Assembly: GCA_964036045.1 (NCBI GenBank)
Contig: OZ038392.1
Span: 35,291,330-35,355,329 of the forward strand
Source of the DNA: Eutreptiella sp. 'Long Island Sound 2002'
Taxonomy: Eukaryota > Euglenozoa > Euglenophyceae > Eutreptiales > Eutreptiaceae
DNA: 64,000 nucleotides
Reading direction: 5' to 3'
Within the stretch, counting starts at the first letter, position 1, and the number at the start of each line of letters is the position of its first letter. Positions 16,386-26,478 of the stretch are shown in pieces. Under the pieces are notes generated by a model, which saw nothing but the letters and a program-made list of their open reading frames with translations, made no database searches and had not been told where the DNA came from. Made by a program: the position numbers and the translations under genes.

Positions 16386-18281
16386 GTCGTCCCAGCGGGG
16401 GGGTGACCTCTCACCGTTGTGAGGGGCGTCTGGTGTCAGGCTCTTTCCCTCTCGCGGAAGAAGCAGCCGGGCCCCGTTGCCCGTGTTTCCCGGGCGCGGG
16501 TGGTGTGGGCGTGGGGATTCAGCACCAGCCCCACATGGTGCGCTCTTGCGAGCCGGCGTTGCGCGCTGAGGGGGTGGCGGGAGGGCGTCCCCGGGGGGGG
16601 GGTGCCTCGCGCCGTTGTGAGGGGCGTCTGGGGTCAGGCGCGCGTCCTCCCCCGGCTGCCCGTCCTCGGGGCGGGCAGTCGGGGTCCGCTGCCCGAGTGC
16701 TGTGGGCGCGGGTGTGCAGGGGTGGGGCCCCGGCACTGTCCCTTTGGCGTGCGTGCCCTGCGGGGGGCTAGGCGCAGCCTGGGTGGCGGGAGGTCGTCCT
16801 CCCCCTTGTGAGGGGTGTCTGGTGTCAGGCGCTTTCCCTCTCCCACCCGCCCGTCCCTGGGGGCAGGCAGCCAGGCCACGTTGCCCGTGTTTCTAGGGCG
16901 CGGTCGGTGTGGGCGTGGGGACCCAGCACCGGGCCCATAGCGTGCGCTCTTGCGAGCCGGCGTTGCACGCTTTGGGGGTGGCGGGAGGGCGTCCACTGGG
17001 GGGGCTGCCTCGTGCCGTCGTGAGGCGCGTTTGAGGTCAGGCGCTCGTCCTCCCCCGGCTGCCCGCCCTCGGGGCAGGAAGTCGGGGTCCGCTGCCCACG
17101 TGCTGTGGGCTCAGGTGTGTGGGCCTGGAGGCACGGCACTGTCCCTTTGGCGCGCGTGCCCTGCGAGGGGCCGCGCGCCGCGGGGGTGGCGGGAGGTCGT
17201 CCCGGGGGTGACCTCTCAGCGTTGTCAGGGGCGTCTAGTGTCGGGCGCTTTCCCTCTCCTGGCCGCCCGTCCCTGGGGGCAGGCAGCCAGGCCCCGTTGC
17301 CCGTGTTTCCCGGGCGCGGGCGGTGTGGGCATGGGGATTCAGCACCGGTCCCACACTGTGCGCTCTTGCGAGCCGGCGTTGCGCGCTGTGGGGGTGGCGG
17401 GAGGGCGTCCTTGGGGGGGTCCCCTCGTGCCGTGGTGAGGGGCTTTGGAGGTTAGGCGCTTGTCCTCCCCCGCCTGCCAGCCCTGCGGGTGGGCAGTCAG
17501 GGTCCGCTGCCCACGTGCCGTGGGCGCTGGTGTGTGGGCGTGGGGGCCCGGCACTGTCCCTTTGGTGTGCGTGCCCTGCGAGAGGCTGCGCGCCGCGGGG
17601 GTGGCGGGAGGTCGTCCCAGGGGGGGGGGGGGGGGCAACCTCTCACCGTTGTGAGGGGGGTCTGGTGTGGGGCGCTTTCCCTCTCCCGGTCGCCCGTCCT
17701 TGGTGGCGGGCAGTCAGGCCCCTTTCCCCGTGTTTCCCTGGCGCGAGTGGTGTGGGCGTGGGGACCAAGTAGCGGCCCCACAGCGTGCGCTCTTGCGAGC
17801 CGGCGTTGCGCGCTGTGGGGGTGGCGGGAGGCGTCCTCGGGGGGGTCCCCTCGTTCCGTGGTGAGGGGCTTTGGAGGTTAGGCGCTTGTCCTCCCCCGGC
17901 TGCCAGCCCTCAGGGTGGGCAGTCAGGGTCCGCTGCCCACGTGCCGTGGGCGCGGGTGTGCGGGCGTGGGGGCCCGGCACTGTCCCTTTGGTGTGCGTGC
18001 CCTGCGAGAGGCTGCGCGCCGCGGGGGTGGCGGGAGGTCGTCCCAGGGGGGGGGGGGGGGCAACCTCTCACCGTTGTGAGGGGCGTCTGGTGTGGGGCGC
18101 TTTCCCTCTCCCGGTCGCCCGTCCTTGGGGGCGGGCAGTCAGGCCCCTTTCCCCGTGTTTCCCTGGCGCGGGTGGTGTGGGCGTGGGGACCAAGTAGCGG
18201 CCCCACAGCGTGCGCTCTTGCGAGCCGGCGTTGCGCGCTGTGGGGGTGGCGGGAGGGCGTCCTCGGGGGGACGGGGGGATG
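16386..18281. repeat. 420-bp GC-rich tandem repeat, ~4.5 copies
   Basis: The anchor GCGAGCCGGCGTTGCRCGCT recurs near 16548, 16950, 17366, 17794 and 18218, and a second anchor TCCCTTTGG recurs near 16738, 17141, 17558 and 17986, giving a period of 402-428 bp. Copies are highly similar and contain G-runs up to 13. Several long frames open on both strands across the whole array are artefacts of the repeat composition, not genes. Confidence 0.93.
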
Positions 18282-18282
18282 A

Positions 18283-18382
18283 GGCAACGGAAACTGGGCT
18301 CGCATACGCCCCCGTGTCACAGGCGCATGGTCATAACCACATTGTTCAGTGTTTTGCTTGCTGCACTGCAGCGTAGACCACT
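18283..18382. repeat. Dispersed ~100-bp repeat (copy 1)
   Basis: Begins GAGGCAACGGAAACTGGGCT and ends GCGTAGACCA. A near-identical copy lies at 34158-34256 and a shorter one at 34065-34138. Here it sits exactly at the end of the 420-bp satellite. Confidence 0.85.
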
Positions 18383-20630
18383 TCCCAGGGGGGGGGGGCG
18401 TTGTGAGGGGGCGCCTGGGGTTAGGCGCTTGCCCTCCCCCGGCTGCCCGCCCGTGGGGCGGGCAGCTAGGGCCCGCCGCTCACTTGCTGAGGGCGCGGGT
18501 GTGTGGGTGTGGCTGTGCCGCCCGTCTGTGGGGCGGGCGGCCGGGTGTTTGTGTGTGTCGTGTGCGTGGTGTCTTTGTGGTGTCTGTGTGTTTGTGTGGG
18601 TGCGCCGTGGTGCAATGTGTGCCATGGTGCTCTCTTCTTCCCTCGCTCCCGTGCCCCCCTCTCGCCCTCTGCCTCGTGCTGTTGTGCGTGCGGTGGTGCT
18701 GTGGCTTGTGGCTGTGCCCCTCGCTCTTGTGCGTCCACTGCCTTGCTGGTGCGGTACCCTCCTTCTTCTTTACTCGTTGCGGCGTTTTTTACCCTTTCCT
18801 CTACCCCCTGCAGGTCGGCCCTCCACCCTGGCACACATTTTGCCCTGCCTCCCTTGTGTCCTTGTGTGTGGCTCGGCTTTTTCCTTTGCCTACTTTCTCG
18901 TTGTCTTGGTCCTCTCTGTCGTGTGTGGCCACGGCTTTTCACCTTTACATTCCCCTCTTGTCTGCTCCTTCGTGGTCCTCTGAGCCATGGACATGGGTGT
19001 GGGTCGTTGCGGGGGTGGCGGTTATGACAGTGCGTGCAACAACGACGATGCCATCGCTGACGGTGATGACTATGCTGCGGCGGTGGCGGTATCCCTTTGG
19101 CCTACCTAGTGTGGTTTGTGTGTGTGTGTGGCGGTGTCGCGGTTTCCCCATTCGTCCATACCACATTCACGGCGTTGGCGACCTACAAAGCGTGCGTGTG
19201 GACAGGGTGGTGGGATGGCTCAGCTTGTTCACGAACGAGTACATTGTCCTTGCCTTACTTGTCCTTGCCTTTTGTCATACCTTGCGTTGCCTGTACTTGC
19301 GCGTGTGTGGGCACCAGGCATACCTGTTGCTCTTCTTGTGTTTGGGGGTGTGCGTGTTTTGCTGCGGCGGTGTGCAGTCATACCATGCTTCGGCCCGCTG
19401 TGTTGGCGGCCTCTTGTTCTTCGTGTCTTCTCAGGCTCATTGTGTGCTTGTTGTGTTCCCATATTTCCTTCCGTGTTGAAGGCCTATAGAGAGGGAGCGG
19501 AGGGTGGTTCTCATGGCGGTTACTTGGTCGGTGGTCGCGTTGGCTTGGCAGCCCGCTTGTGTCTCCATTGGCGGCGGCCCTCGTTGTGTACTTTGTTACT
19601 CCATTCTTGGTCCTTCCATCCTCGTGGCGTTTGCGGCGGCGGGTTAGGACTCTTGGTCCCTCGCCATACCTTGCGTTGTTTGTGCTAGCGTGTGTGGGCA
19701 TACCACCTCTTGCTCCTCTTGTGCCGTTGGGCTTGTGGTATGTGTGTTTTGTGGCGGTGGTGTGCTCTCCGGTGGCGTGTGGCTCCCTCCTCACATTTTC
19801 GTGCGGGTGTTCCTCATACCATCACTTCGTTGCGTGTGGACTGCTCATTAAATATTTCCTCATACCACCCATGCTCCATTCCGCGGTGTTGGTGGCCTCT
19901 TGCTCTTCGTGTGTTCTCGGGGGGTGTCCATATTTCCTTCCGCGTTGACGGCCTATAGAGAGGGAGAGGGGAGTGGTTCTCGTGGTGGTTACTTGGTCCG
20001 TGGGCGCGTTGGCGTGGCGGTTCGCTTGTGTCTCCTTTAGCGGCGGCCCTCGTTGTGAATTTTCGTACATCCATATCTTGTTGCGCTTGCGGCGGCGGGC
20101 TAGGACTCTTGCTCATCTTGTGCCCTTGGGCTTGTGGTACGTGTTTTTTGTGGCGGTGGTGTGCACTCCGGTGGCGTGTGGCTCCCTTCTCTCGTTTATG
20201 TGCGGGTGTCCCTCATGCCATACTTCTTTCCGTGTGAACGGCCTAGAAAGCATATGTGGGTGGTAGGGCGGCGGCTTGGTGCTCGTGGCGGTTATTTTTT
20301 CGGCGGCGGGCACGTTGGTGTGTGGTGGTTCGCTTGTGTCCCTTCCGGCGTTGGCCCCCGTGGCTATACCTTGTTGCGCTTGCAGCGGTTCGTACGACGT
20401 GCGTGCATGGGCATTACTCTTGGCCGCTTGGCGCACGCGGGCGCTCTTGCGTGTGGTTTGCGGTGTGGTGTGCCTTTTGTGATTTTCCGTGTTGCGCTTT
20501 GTGTTTTGGGGCCCTCGTCCCCTTGTTGCTTTCACACACCTTGCTTGTCTCATGGCGTCCTCGTCCTATGCGTGCAGGGAATCTGCGGGCGTGCTCTCTT
20601 GTTGATGGCGGCGCGGTCGTTGTTTTGTTT
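18383..20630. other. GT-rich low-complexity DNA with degenerate tandem units
   Basis: Strong TG/GC bias with (TGTG) runs. Between about 19280 and 20400, blocks recur at roughly 290-470 bp: GGCCTATAGAGAGGGAG at 19481 and 19949, with a diverged copy at 20239; the GGCGGCGGCCCTCGTTGTG block near 19570 and 20040; and the GTGGCGGTGGTGTGC block near 19752 and 20151. Long open frames here show biased composition (Val/Cys/Leu/Trp) and no domain. I see no gene. Confidence 0.7.
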
Positions 20631-20772
20631 CCCTCGTGCGTTGCACGCCACGGCTCCCTTTCTACGTTAAATAGCGTAGCTAACGTGTAACATACTTGTT
20701 TCGGCGGCCGGCATTTTCTTGTGGCGTCCAATCCATGCTGTCTTGTTGTTTTGCTTTTCTTTTCGGTGTTGG
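20631..20772. repeat. 142-bp direct repeat flanking LINE-beta (left)
   Basis: Matches 26337-26478 over exactly 142 bp with seven substitutions. It ends in GGTGTTGG, directly next to the LINE-beta 3' terminus (CCATAA on the plus strand). The position fits a very long target-site duplication. Confidence 0.85.
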
Positions 20773-21056
20773 CCATAATGGTGGTTTGCTGAAACGTACA
20801 GACGTCCACCACCGCCTGTCGTACATCCATAAGTTCATCACGTCAGTGCGTGCATGTGCAGTTCAATCACACAGGCTCCATGTGTCCCCTTCTTGGTTGG
20901 GGTGCTCCACTATCTATGTACATAGCCGTGACCAGCCACAGTGACAGTGTCACCAGCATGTGTGTAGGTCTACAACCTTCGCACCCTGGTAGTACTGACG
21001 TCTGAGCTGAACTTGACGTCGTGTACATGTTCGTGACTGGGCACAATAGTCGAACA

Positions 21057-21153
21057 GGCCAATGGCTCCGTGCCGCAGAGCATCCACTGGCACCGGAGCC
21101 AAATTGGACTTTGCATAAGGTCCCCCGGGGGGGGACCTCTTGGGGGCATGGGG
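21057..21153. repeat. 97-bp exact direct repeat (copy 1)
   Basis: Identical to 21876-21972, starting GGCCAATGGCTCCGTGCCGC and ending GGGGGCATGGG. The two copies sit in the two stretches of the LINE-beta 3' UTR that are missing from the nested copy at 24773-25898, so each may mark a separate insertion of a short mobile repeat. Confidence 0.85.
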
Positions 21154-21292
21154 TGAAGTGCAGGGTGAAACATACAATAGGAAGGGAGGCTTGGCCTGGC
21201 TTGGAGGGCAAGTGCAAACATTGCTGACATAGACTCTTATCCTTGGTATCCTGCTGTGTGTTCGCGGTGTCATGGTATGGGCGTGGTGCCCT

Positions 21293-21388
21293 GTGCTTCA
21301 GTGGAAGCACCCTGGACTCCAGCTTCGCTGGTCCCAGTTTCGAACCCCACTGCCCGAGCCGCTGATCATGCGGAGGGGCGGCTCGGGC
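21293..21388. other. Hairpin cluster in LINE-beta 3' UTR
   Basis: Three stem-loops follow closely: GTGCTTC/GAAGCAC with a 4-nt loop (21293-21310), GGAC.CCAG/CTGG.TCC with loop CTTCG (21314-21334), and GCCCGAGCCGC/GCGGCTCGGGC (21352-21388). TTTCGAACCCC between the second and third resembles a Pol III B-box on the plus strand. The same cluster occurs at 25064-25165 and 38466-38568. As part of the LINE RNA (minus sense) it could be an RT recognition structure. Confidence 0.75.
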
Positions 21389-21610
21389 GAAGGCAAGCAA
21401 CGGGTGGGGTGGCAGCCTCCCGCCGGGCGGGGGCGGTGGCGGGGCGCACTGCTGCAGGTGGCTGGGCATGTTTTTTTCTGATCAAGTGTAAAGCACAACT
21501 TTTGAAGCTATTCGGTAGGAAAAAATAGATAAGGCAAAAGCGAAAAGTAGATGGAAAAGCGGGAGGGGCCCCAGTCCCCTATCGGGCGAGGTCGTTTGGG
21601 GGGGTGCACT

Positions 21611-21686
21611 GCTACAGGCCGGGTTCGAACCGGCGATCTATGCGATGACAGTTGACGATGGTAACCACTATGCCACACTGCCTCCC
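21611..21686 (-). other. tRNA-like module in LINE-beta 3' UTR
   Basis: On the minus strand: GGGAGGC start, A-box-like TGGCATAGTGG, and a T-arm with stem GCCGG/CCGGC around loop TTCGAAC, which is a perfect B-box. The acceptor ends do not pair, so it is not a functional tRNA gene. It resembles a Glu/Asp-type tRNA-derived SINE head. Equivalent modules are at 25391-25463 and 38791-38865. Confidence 0.75.
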
Positions 21687-21875
21687 TTACTGTCTTTGTA
21701 GGGGGAAAAATTCAAAACTTGCACAACCGAGTCCAGCTCGGAGGCCGTGTCCTTGCGCTGACGCTTGGTGGAGGGGGGGTGTAGTGGCCACGGTGAAAAC
21801 ACGTGACGGGGTCCTGAGCACGGACATCTGGGGTGGGAGAGCCTTCCCTGGTCCGCCAATCTGTCAGCTTCGTAG

Positions 21876-21972
21876 GCCAATGGCTCCGTGCCGCAGAGCA
21901 TCCACTGGCACCGGAGCCAAATTGGACTTTGCATAAGGTCCCCCGGGGGGGGACCTCTTGGGGGCATGGGTT
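21876..21972. repeat. 97-bp exact direct repeat (copy 2)
   Basis: Second copy of the sequence at 21057-21153, 819 bp away in the same orientation, with no visible differences across a 9-base G-run. It lies between the tRNA-like module and the LINE C-terminal tail, in a stretch absent from the nested LINE copy. Confidence 0.85.
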
Positions 21973-22093
21973 GGACCTCGATCAAGGGCATAGCGTGACG
22001 GGGTACAAAGACAATCAGACCCTATCGTCACCACGAATTCAATTGCGGATCAGGTGCTTTCTTGCTTGTTCATTCAGACATGGGAGGGGGCCC

Positions 22094-22354
22094 CTACATC
22101 TCAAAGCAGCTAGCGTCCGGGGTGGTAGGTGACTCTGGTGGGGAGTGCCCTGAGCAATCAGTGTCACAAATTGAGCATTGCCAGAAATCGGGCGTGTCTG
22201 GCGCCAGAGGCGATGCGGGTTGTTGTGGCGAGTATACAGGCTGTCTGTTGGAACGCGCCGGCATGCTGGGTGAGTACATGGTTGTGCCTTGTGAGTGTAT
22301 TTCCACTGAGGCGGGGCTTGATGGCACCGGGCTAGGCGTGTTGAAATGCCTTCG
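22094..22354 (-). pseudogene. LINE-beta ORF2 C-terminal tail
   Basis: Continues the main frame after a TAA at 22355-22357; the nested copy has a Lys codon there, so the TAA is a mutation. It encodes a Pro/Ser-rich tail with a Cys motif, CSICDTDC, and ends in CFEM. No known domain. The same tail ends the nested copy at 25549. Confidence 0.75.
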
Positions 22355-24761
22355 TTAGGTTGGCCGTGGGAGCGAATGGTTTTCACTCCCCGATACCGTG
22401 AGTAGACTGTCCTGCGAAGCCTGAGACTGAATGTAATCCTCTGTGGAGGCGAAAGATACGGTGGTCTCTGAGAGGTAGCCACTCTGACGACTTACAGGTT
22501 CATCCATGAGGCATAAATCCAGATCATTCAAAAGCAGGCGGGCGGGTGTATCTCTGCACAATGGGGAGGCACTGACCGGTACTCTAATAGGTGTCACGAG
22601 GGGTGTCACCATGTTGTGTGTATCTGACTGTGTGCCTGACTTTGGAGCGGACGGTGTCGCACACGGCGGTGTCGAGGGTTCTTGCACCACTGGGGGTGGG
22701 GGTGAACCTGCAAGTACTGCGGGCTCGGGGGGGGATGGGTGCTTGTGTGAAAAAATGATCACTTTGCTGTGGTTCGCTTCCGTGCCTGCCCTGCCCTCCT
22801 CTCTGTCCCCGGAGGGTTCAGGGTATAGCGGGTTTTGCTGCAGTCCCCATTCTGCCAAATCATTGGCACGTTCATTACCCTCTATCTGCACATGTGATGG
22901 GACCTTGTACCAACTCAGTATACCTCGGTGGTCCGCGATGAGCTGTAGAAGCTCTTCCCATACTTCGGGGTGTAGTATGGGGCCGTGTGATCTGTGCCAG
23001 CCACGGCTTTTCCAGATTCGCGCTGCGCCGGTGGCCCCCAGGTAGACCAAGGCAGAGTCTGTCATCAGGGCCAAGTTTGCTTGTGGAAAAAACTTTAGTC
23101 CCTGAGTCACTGCGTACACCTCAGTAGCATTATTTGTTTGAAGTAGGTGTGCAGGCATAGGTGCCCCTAGATCCAGTGTGTTTGGCACATGTACTCCGTA
23201 TCCACCAATATACCCTATGGGCAGGACCCTTTCTGATGAGCCGTCCGTATATATCTGAGTCAGCCCTTGTGCCACGATTCCCTCCAGTTGGGAGGCAAAC
23301 TCTTGCTTTGCAGCCAGTTTCCTGGCCATCTTGGCGTTATTGCCCGTGCGTCGTGGCCTCGGCAAATTAGCAGAACAGGAGAGGTTGGGGTGAACCAGCT
23401 TACCCTCCTCTAAAAGCTGCAGGACGCAGTCCGTGAATATACCTAGCTCAGCAGTGGACAGCCACCTCAGAGGGTATTGTTGCCAAGTGGCTAGTTTTTT
23501 CACCCAGCCAGTCAGGAGGCTTTCCCACAGGACGGTGAAACCCTTAATCCGGGCTGATGTTCGCAGACCCCAGTTGACCACGATGGCCGACCAGGCCAGA
23601 AGTCCTGGTGCAGTACTCAAGCTAAGGGAGGGGGTATCCCAGACCAATGCGGACACAGAAGAGATGGGGTTACCTTCAATCACAATGGGCGCATACGCCT
23701 TGTTGATGCAGTCAAATGCAATTTTCAAAAAGCGGCAGTCCGTGCAGAGATGCTTGTGGGTTTCAGGCACCCCATCAATAGGGCAGTTGGTCTGTCCCGG
23801 GTTCATTCTTGCTTGGCGTTGTCCCGTCGGGAGTTTACGCCATAATGCCCTGTAAAGGAAATGCCTGTCCGTATCTGGTAACTGTAGGGCCATGAGGGCC
23901 TTCCATGTGTCCCTGGATTGTCTGGTGCAGAAATTGTTCGGCTTGGCTAGCTCCCTGGACACGGCCGAGGATTGCCAATGGAACCAAAAGCTCGGCACAT
24001 GATGTACTGCAGGGGGGGAACTGCGCAGTGATAACAGCTTTGGCTTGTGTAATCGGTACACAGATTTCCACATGTGTGGTAGTGCTTCGCACAGTTCCGG
24101 ACTCTGGACGATGTCTCTGAGAAATAGCACATTTTTACGAATCAGCGATGGGGAGTAGTAGGTCCTGCCTGACGACTTTGCAAACAAGCGATTGTGCCAC
24201 AGTGGTAGCAGGGCCGGTTCTATTGCTGGCAGAGTGGGTGAAGCCAAATTCATGGTGACTGAGTATGCCTTGGCGGCAAAGGCCATGGTAGGCATGGTGC
24301 TGTAAGGAACAGGTCCCATGCTGAAGAAAGGAAGGGTTACCGAGGTGCAGTGCACTCCGTATCTCTGGGCCCAGTGCTTGGAGGGCACGGCTAGGATGTT
24401 TAATATTGTCGCTGGTTCTTTGACGTACTGCAAAAACATGGAGGCGTGTTGCCACATCAGAAAGGATTTCGGGGGCATCAGTGAGAAACCCCCTTCTGAT
24501 ACAGGTAGCCCCAGGATGGGGAGAGTGCTGCCCCACGGGTTCAATTTGAGTGCAATGCGGTACACGTCCGCCAGTTGGGCACAAATCGCCTTTGTGGGGA
24601 AGATGACGCGTGCTGGTACGTCAGTACAGGCAATACCCATTGCTTGAGTAGTTCTATGCGTTGCTGGAGTGTCAGTCCTCATTCTTGCATGTGCACCGCT
24701 CGGTGGAGAGCCTTCTGCAGCGCCGGAGCAAATGACTCTTCGGGTGTCGCATTGCCCAACA
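22355..24761 (-). pseudogene. LINE-beta ORF2: thumb, zinc finger, complete RNase H
   Basis: The longest LINE frame in the window (775 codons open from 24682). The first ~80 bp (24682-24761) hold the thumb block LLGNATPEESF in a neighbouring frame, with one TGA and a shift. Then come the connection region (NPWGSTLPIL, LPLWHNRLFAKS) and a zinc-binding region (LWRKLPTGQRQ, CPIDG, HKHLCTDC; about 23680-23800). RNase H has all catalytic residues: IYTDGSS, NNATEVY, LMTDSALVY, KVPSHVQIEGN and ERANDLAEW (about 22850-23270). A Pro-rich tail follows to the TAA at 22355. It would degrade RNA in RNA:DNA hybrids during retrotransposition. The RNase H looks functional even though the element is broken. Confidence 0.9.
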
Positions 24762-24772
24762 GTACCCCAAGG
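24762..24772. repeat. Target-site duplication GTACCCCAAGG (left)
   Basis: Eleven bases repeated exactly at 25899-25909, flanking the nested LINE tail. On the minus strand they encode the LGV part of the thumb motif KYLGV; removal of the insert and one copy restores the motif KYLGVLLG. Confidence 0.9.
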
Positions 24773-25063
24773 CCATAAAGGTGGTTTGCTGAAACGTACA
24801 GACGTCCATCACCGCCTGTCGTACATCAATAAGTTCATCACGTCAGTGCATGCATGTGCTGTTCAATCACACAGGCTCCATGTGTCCCCTTCTTGGTTGG
24901 GGTGCTCCACCATCTATGTACATGGCCGTGACAAGCACAGGGAAACACATCCCATGTCAGGGAGAAATGTACAGTAAGATTTAGAAGTATCAAAGGGCGT
25001 GGCAAATGCACGTGTGCCATGTGGCTGTGTGTCGGAGGAAACATAGTGCGGGTGAGGTGCCCC

Positions 25064-25165
25064 GTGCTTCAGTGGAAGCACCCTGGACTCCAGCTTCGCT
25101 GGTCCCAGGTTCGAATCCCGCTGCCCGAGCCGCCAGAACCGAATCAAGCTGAGCGGCGGCTCGGG
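25064..25165. other. Hairpin cluster, nested copy
   Basis: Same three stems as at 21293-21388: GTGCTTC/GAAGCAC (25064-25081), GGAC.CCAG/CTGG.TCC (25085-25105) and CCCGAGCCGCC paired with a GGCGGCTCGGG arm (25123-25165). Loops differ from the other copies while the stems are kept. GGTTCGAATCCC is a good plus-strand B-box. Confidence 0.75.
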
Positions 25166-25390
25166 AGGCAAAGGCAAGCAACGGGTGGGGTGGCAGCCTC
25201 CCATCGGGCGTGGGCGGTGGCGGGGCGCACTGCTGCAGGCGCCTGGGCACATTTTTCTTATTGATGTAAGTGAAGGTAGTTGTAGCAGTTCAGTGGGGAA
25301 AAGATGGATAAGGCCAATGTGACAAAAAAGTGAGCAACGGGAGGGGCCCCAGTCCCCGGTCGGGCGAGGCCGGTGGGGGGGAGCACTGCT

Positions 25391-25463
25391 GCAGGCCGGG
25401 TTCGAACCGGCGATCTATGTGACGACAGCTGACGATGGTAACCACTACACCACACTGCCTCCC
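25391..25463 (-). other. tRNA-like module, nested copy
   Basis: Minus-strand GGGAGGC start, TGGTGTAGTGG A-box and GGTTCGAACCC B-box with a five-pair T-stem. Equivalent to 21611-21686. Not a tRNA gene, because the acceptor stem is missing. Confidence 0.75.
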
Positions 25464-25548
25464 ATACTGTCTTTGTGGGGGTAACAATTCAAAACTTGCA
25501 CAATCCATGTGCTTACTTGCTTGTTCATTCAGACATGGGAGAAGGCCC

Positions 25549-25898
25549 CTACATCTCAAAACAGCCAGAGTCCGGGGTGGTAGGTGACTCTGGTGGGGAG
25601 TGCCCTGGGCAATCAGTGTCACAAATTGAGCAGTGCCAGAAATTGGGCGTGTCTGGCGCCAGAGGCGATGCGGGTTGTCGTGGCGAGTATACAGGCTGTC
25701 TCTTGGAACGCGCCGGCATGCTGGGTGAGTACATGGTTGTGCCTTGTGAGTGTATTTCCACTGAGGCGGGGCTTGATGGCACCCGGCTAGGCGTGTTGAA
25801 ATGCCTGCGTTTGGTTGGTCGCGGGATCAAACGGTTTTCACTCCCTGATACCGTTAATTGACTGTCCTGCGATGCCTGAGACTGAATGTAATCCTCAG
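25549..25898 (-). pseudogene. ORF2 C-terminal tail of nested LINE
   Basis: Starts at EDYIQSQASQDS, joined in frame by the insertion to the outer RT fragment (KYLGV-P-EDYIQ), and ends at CFEM with a stop at 25549. A Lys codon stands where the outer copy has TAA. The Pro/Ser-rich sequence has the CSICDTDC motif. The fused frame is accidental. Confidence 0.75.
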
Positions 25899-25909
25899 GT
25901 ACCCCAAGG
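25899..25909. repeat. Target-site duplication GTACCCCAAGG (right)
   Basis: Exact second copy of 24762-24772, bordering the 5' end of the nested LINE tail. Confidence 0.9.
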
Positions 25910-26336
25910 TATTTAGCGGATGGTTTGATGGCAATCGGCAGAGAGTTGATGAGTGATTTGTGATGCAGGCTCCATGTTCCTTTCAACAGAATTGCCGACT
26001 TGTTGAAATTGACCCTGAGCCCCGTGATCCTGGTGAAGAGGACAAGCTCGTGCAGAACTCCATGGATCAATTTCACACAGAGATGCTGCGGAAAGGGTAG
26101 AATAATCAGTAAATCGTCTGCATACAAAAGTGAGCGGATGTCGTGGTTCAGTGAGCGCAAATGGGCAATTATTGGTGAAATGAGCATCGAGCACAAGATG
26201 GGTGAGAGAGGGCAGCCTCTGCCTGACTCCTGAGGTGGGGGAGTATCCATGCAGATGCATGATTCCTTGTGGTAAGAGGAGTTTGATTGGCGCTTGAAAC
26301 AGATGAAGCAGCGCAGGAACATATCCCTGTGGCAGT
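25910..26336 (-). pseudogene. LINE-beta RT fragment (blocks B and C)
   Basis: The truncated 5' end of LINE-beta. Block B is degraded (SGVRQ followed by a shift, then CPLSPILCSMLISP), while block C is intact as LLYADDLLII with YADD at 26113-26124. The thumb reaches KYLGV where the nested element interrupts. Fingers and endonuclease are missing because of 5' truncation at about 26336. Confidence 0.8.
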
Positions 26337-26478
26337 CCCTTGTGCGTTGCGCGCCACGGCTCCCTTTCTACGTTAGGTAGCGTAGCTAACGTGGAACATA
26401 CTTGTTTCGGCGGCCGGCATTTTCTTGTGGCGTCTAATCCATGCTGTCTTGTTGTTTTGCTTTTCTTTTGGGTGTTGG
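26337..26478. repeat. 142-bp direct repeat flanking LINE-beta (right)
   Basis: Second copy of 20631-20772 (seven differences). It starts precisely where LINE-beta RT sequence ends, and beyond 26478 the sequence goes on (GGCGAGCACAAG) where the left copy meets the LINE. This is the pattern expected of a duplicated target. Confidence 0.85.

Larger units (their letters stand above)
24773..25898 (-). mobile_element. Nested 5'-truncated LINE tail (1,126 bp)
   Basis: Contains only the ORF2 C-terminal tail (25549-25898), the tRNA-like module, the hairpin cluster and the 3' terminal block of the LINE-beta family. Its 3' end starts CCATAA on the plus strand, exactly as in the outer copy at 20773. It is flanked by the 11-bp duplication GTACCCCAAGG. 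It inserted in the same orientation as its host copy. Confidence 0.9.
20773..26336 (-). mobile_element. LINE-beta, 5'-truncated, with nested insertion
   Basis: Minus-strand LINE from mid-RT (26336) to a 3' end at 20773. In sense order: RT blocks B and C, thumb (KYLGV at about 25905), interruption by a nested LINE tail (24773-25898), resumption of thumb, connection, zinc finger, RNase H, a Pro/Ser-rich C-terminal tail, and a structured 3' UTR of about 1.3 kb. It is flanked by 142-bp direct repeats. The 3' UTR is enlarged relative to the nested copy by two inserts, near 20945-21250 and 21720-22050. Confidence 0.88.

Noticed and set aside
16386-20670. Long GC-rich open frames (up to 376 codons) on both strands
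   Set aside because: They overlap in several frames, follow the satellite period or TG-rich composition and encode no domain.
21611-21686. Functional tRNA genes (also 25391-25463, 38791-38865)
   Set aside because: A- and B-boxes and the T-arm are good, but acceptor ends do not pair and all three sit at the same place in LINE 3' UTRs.
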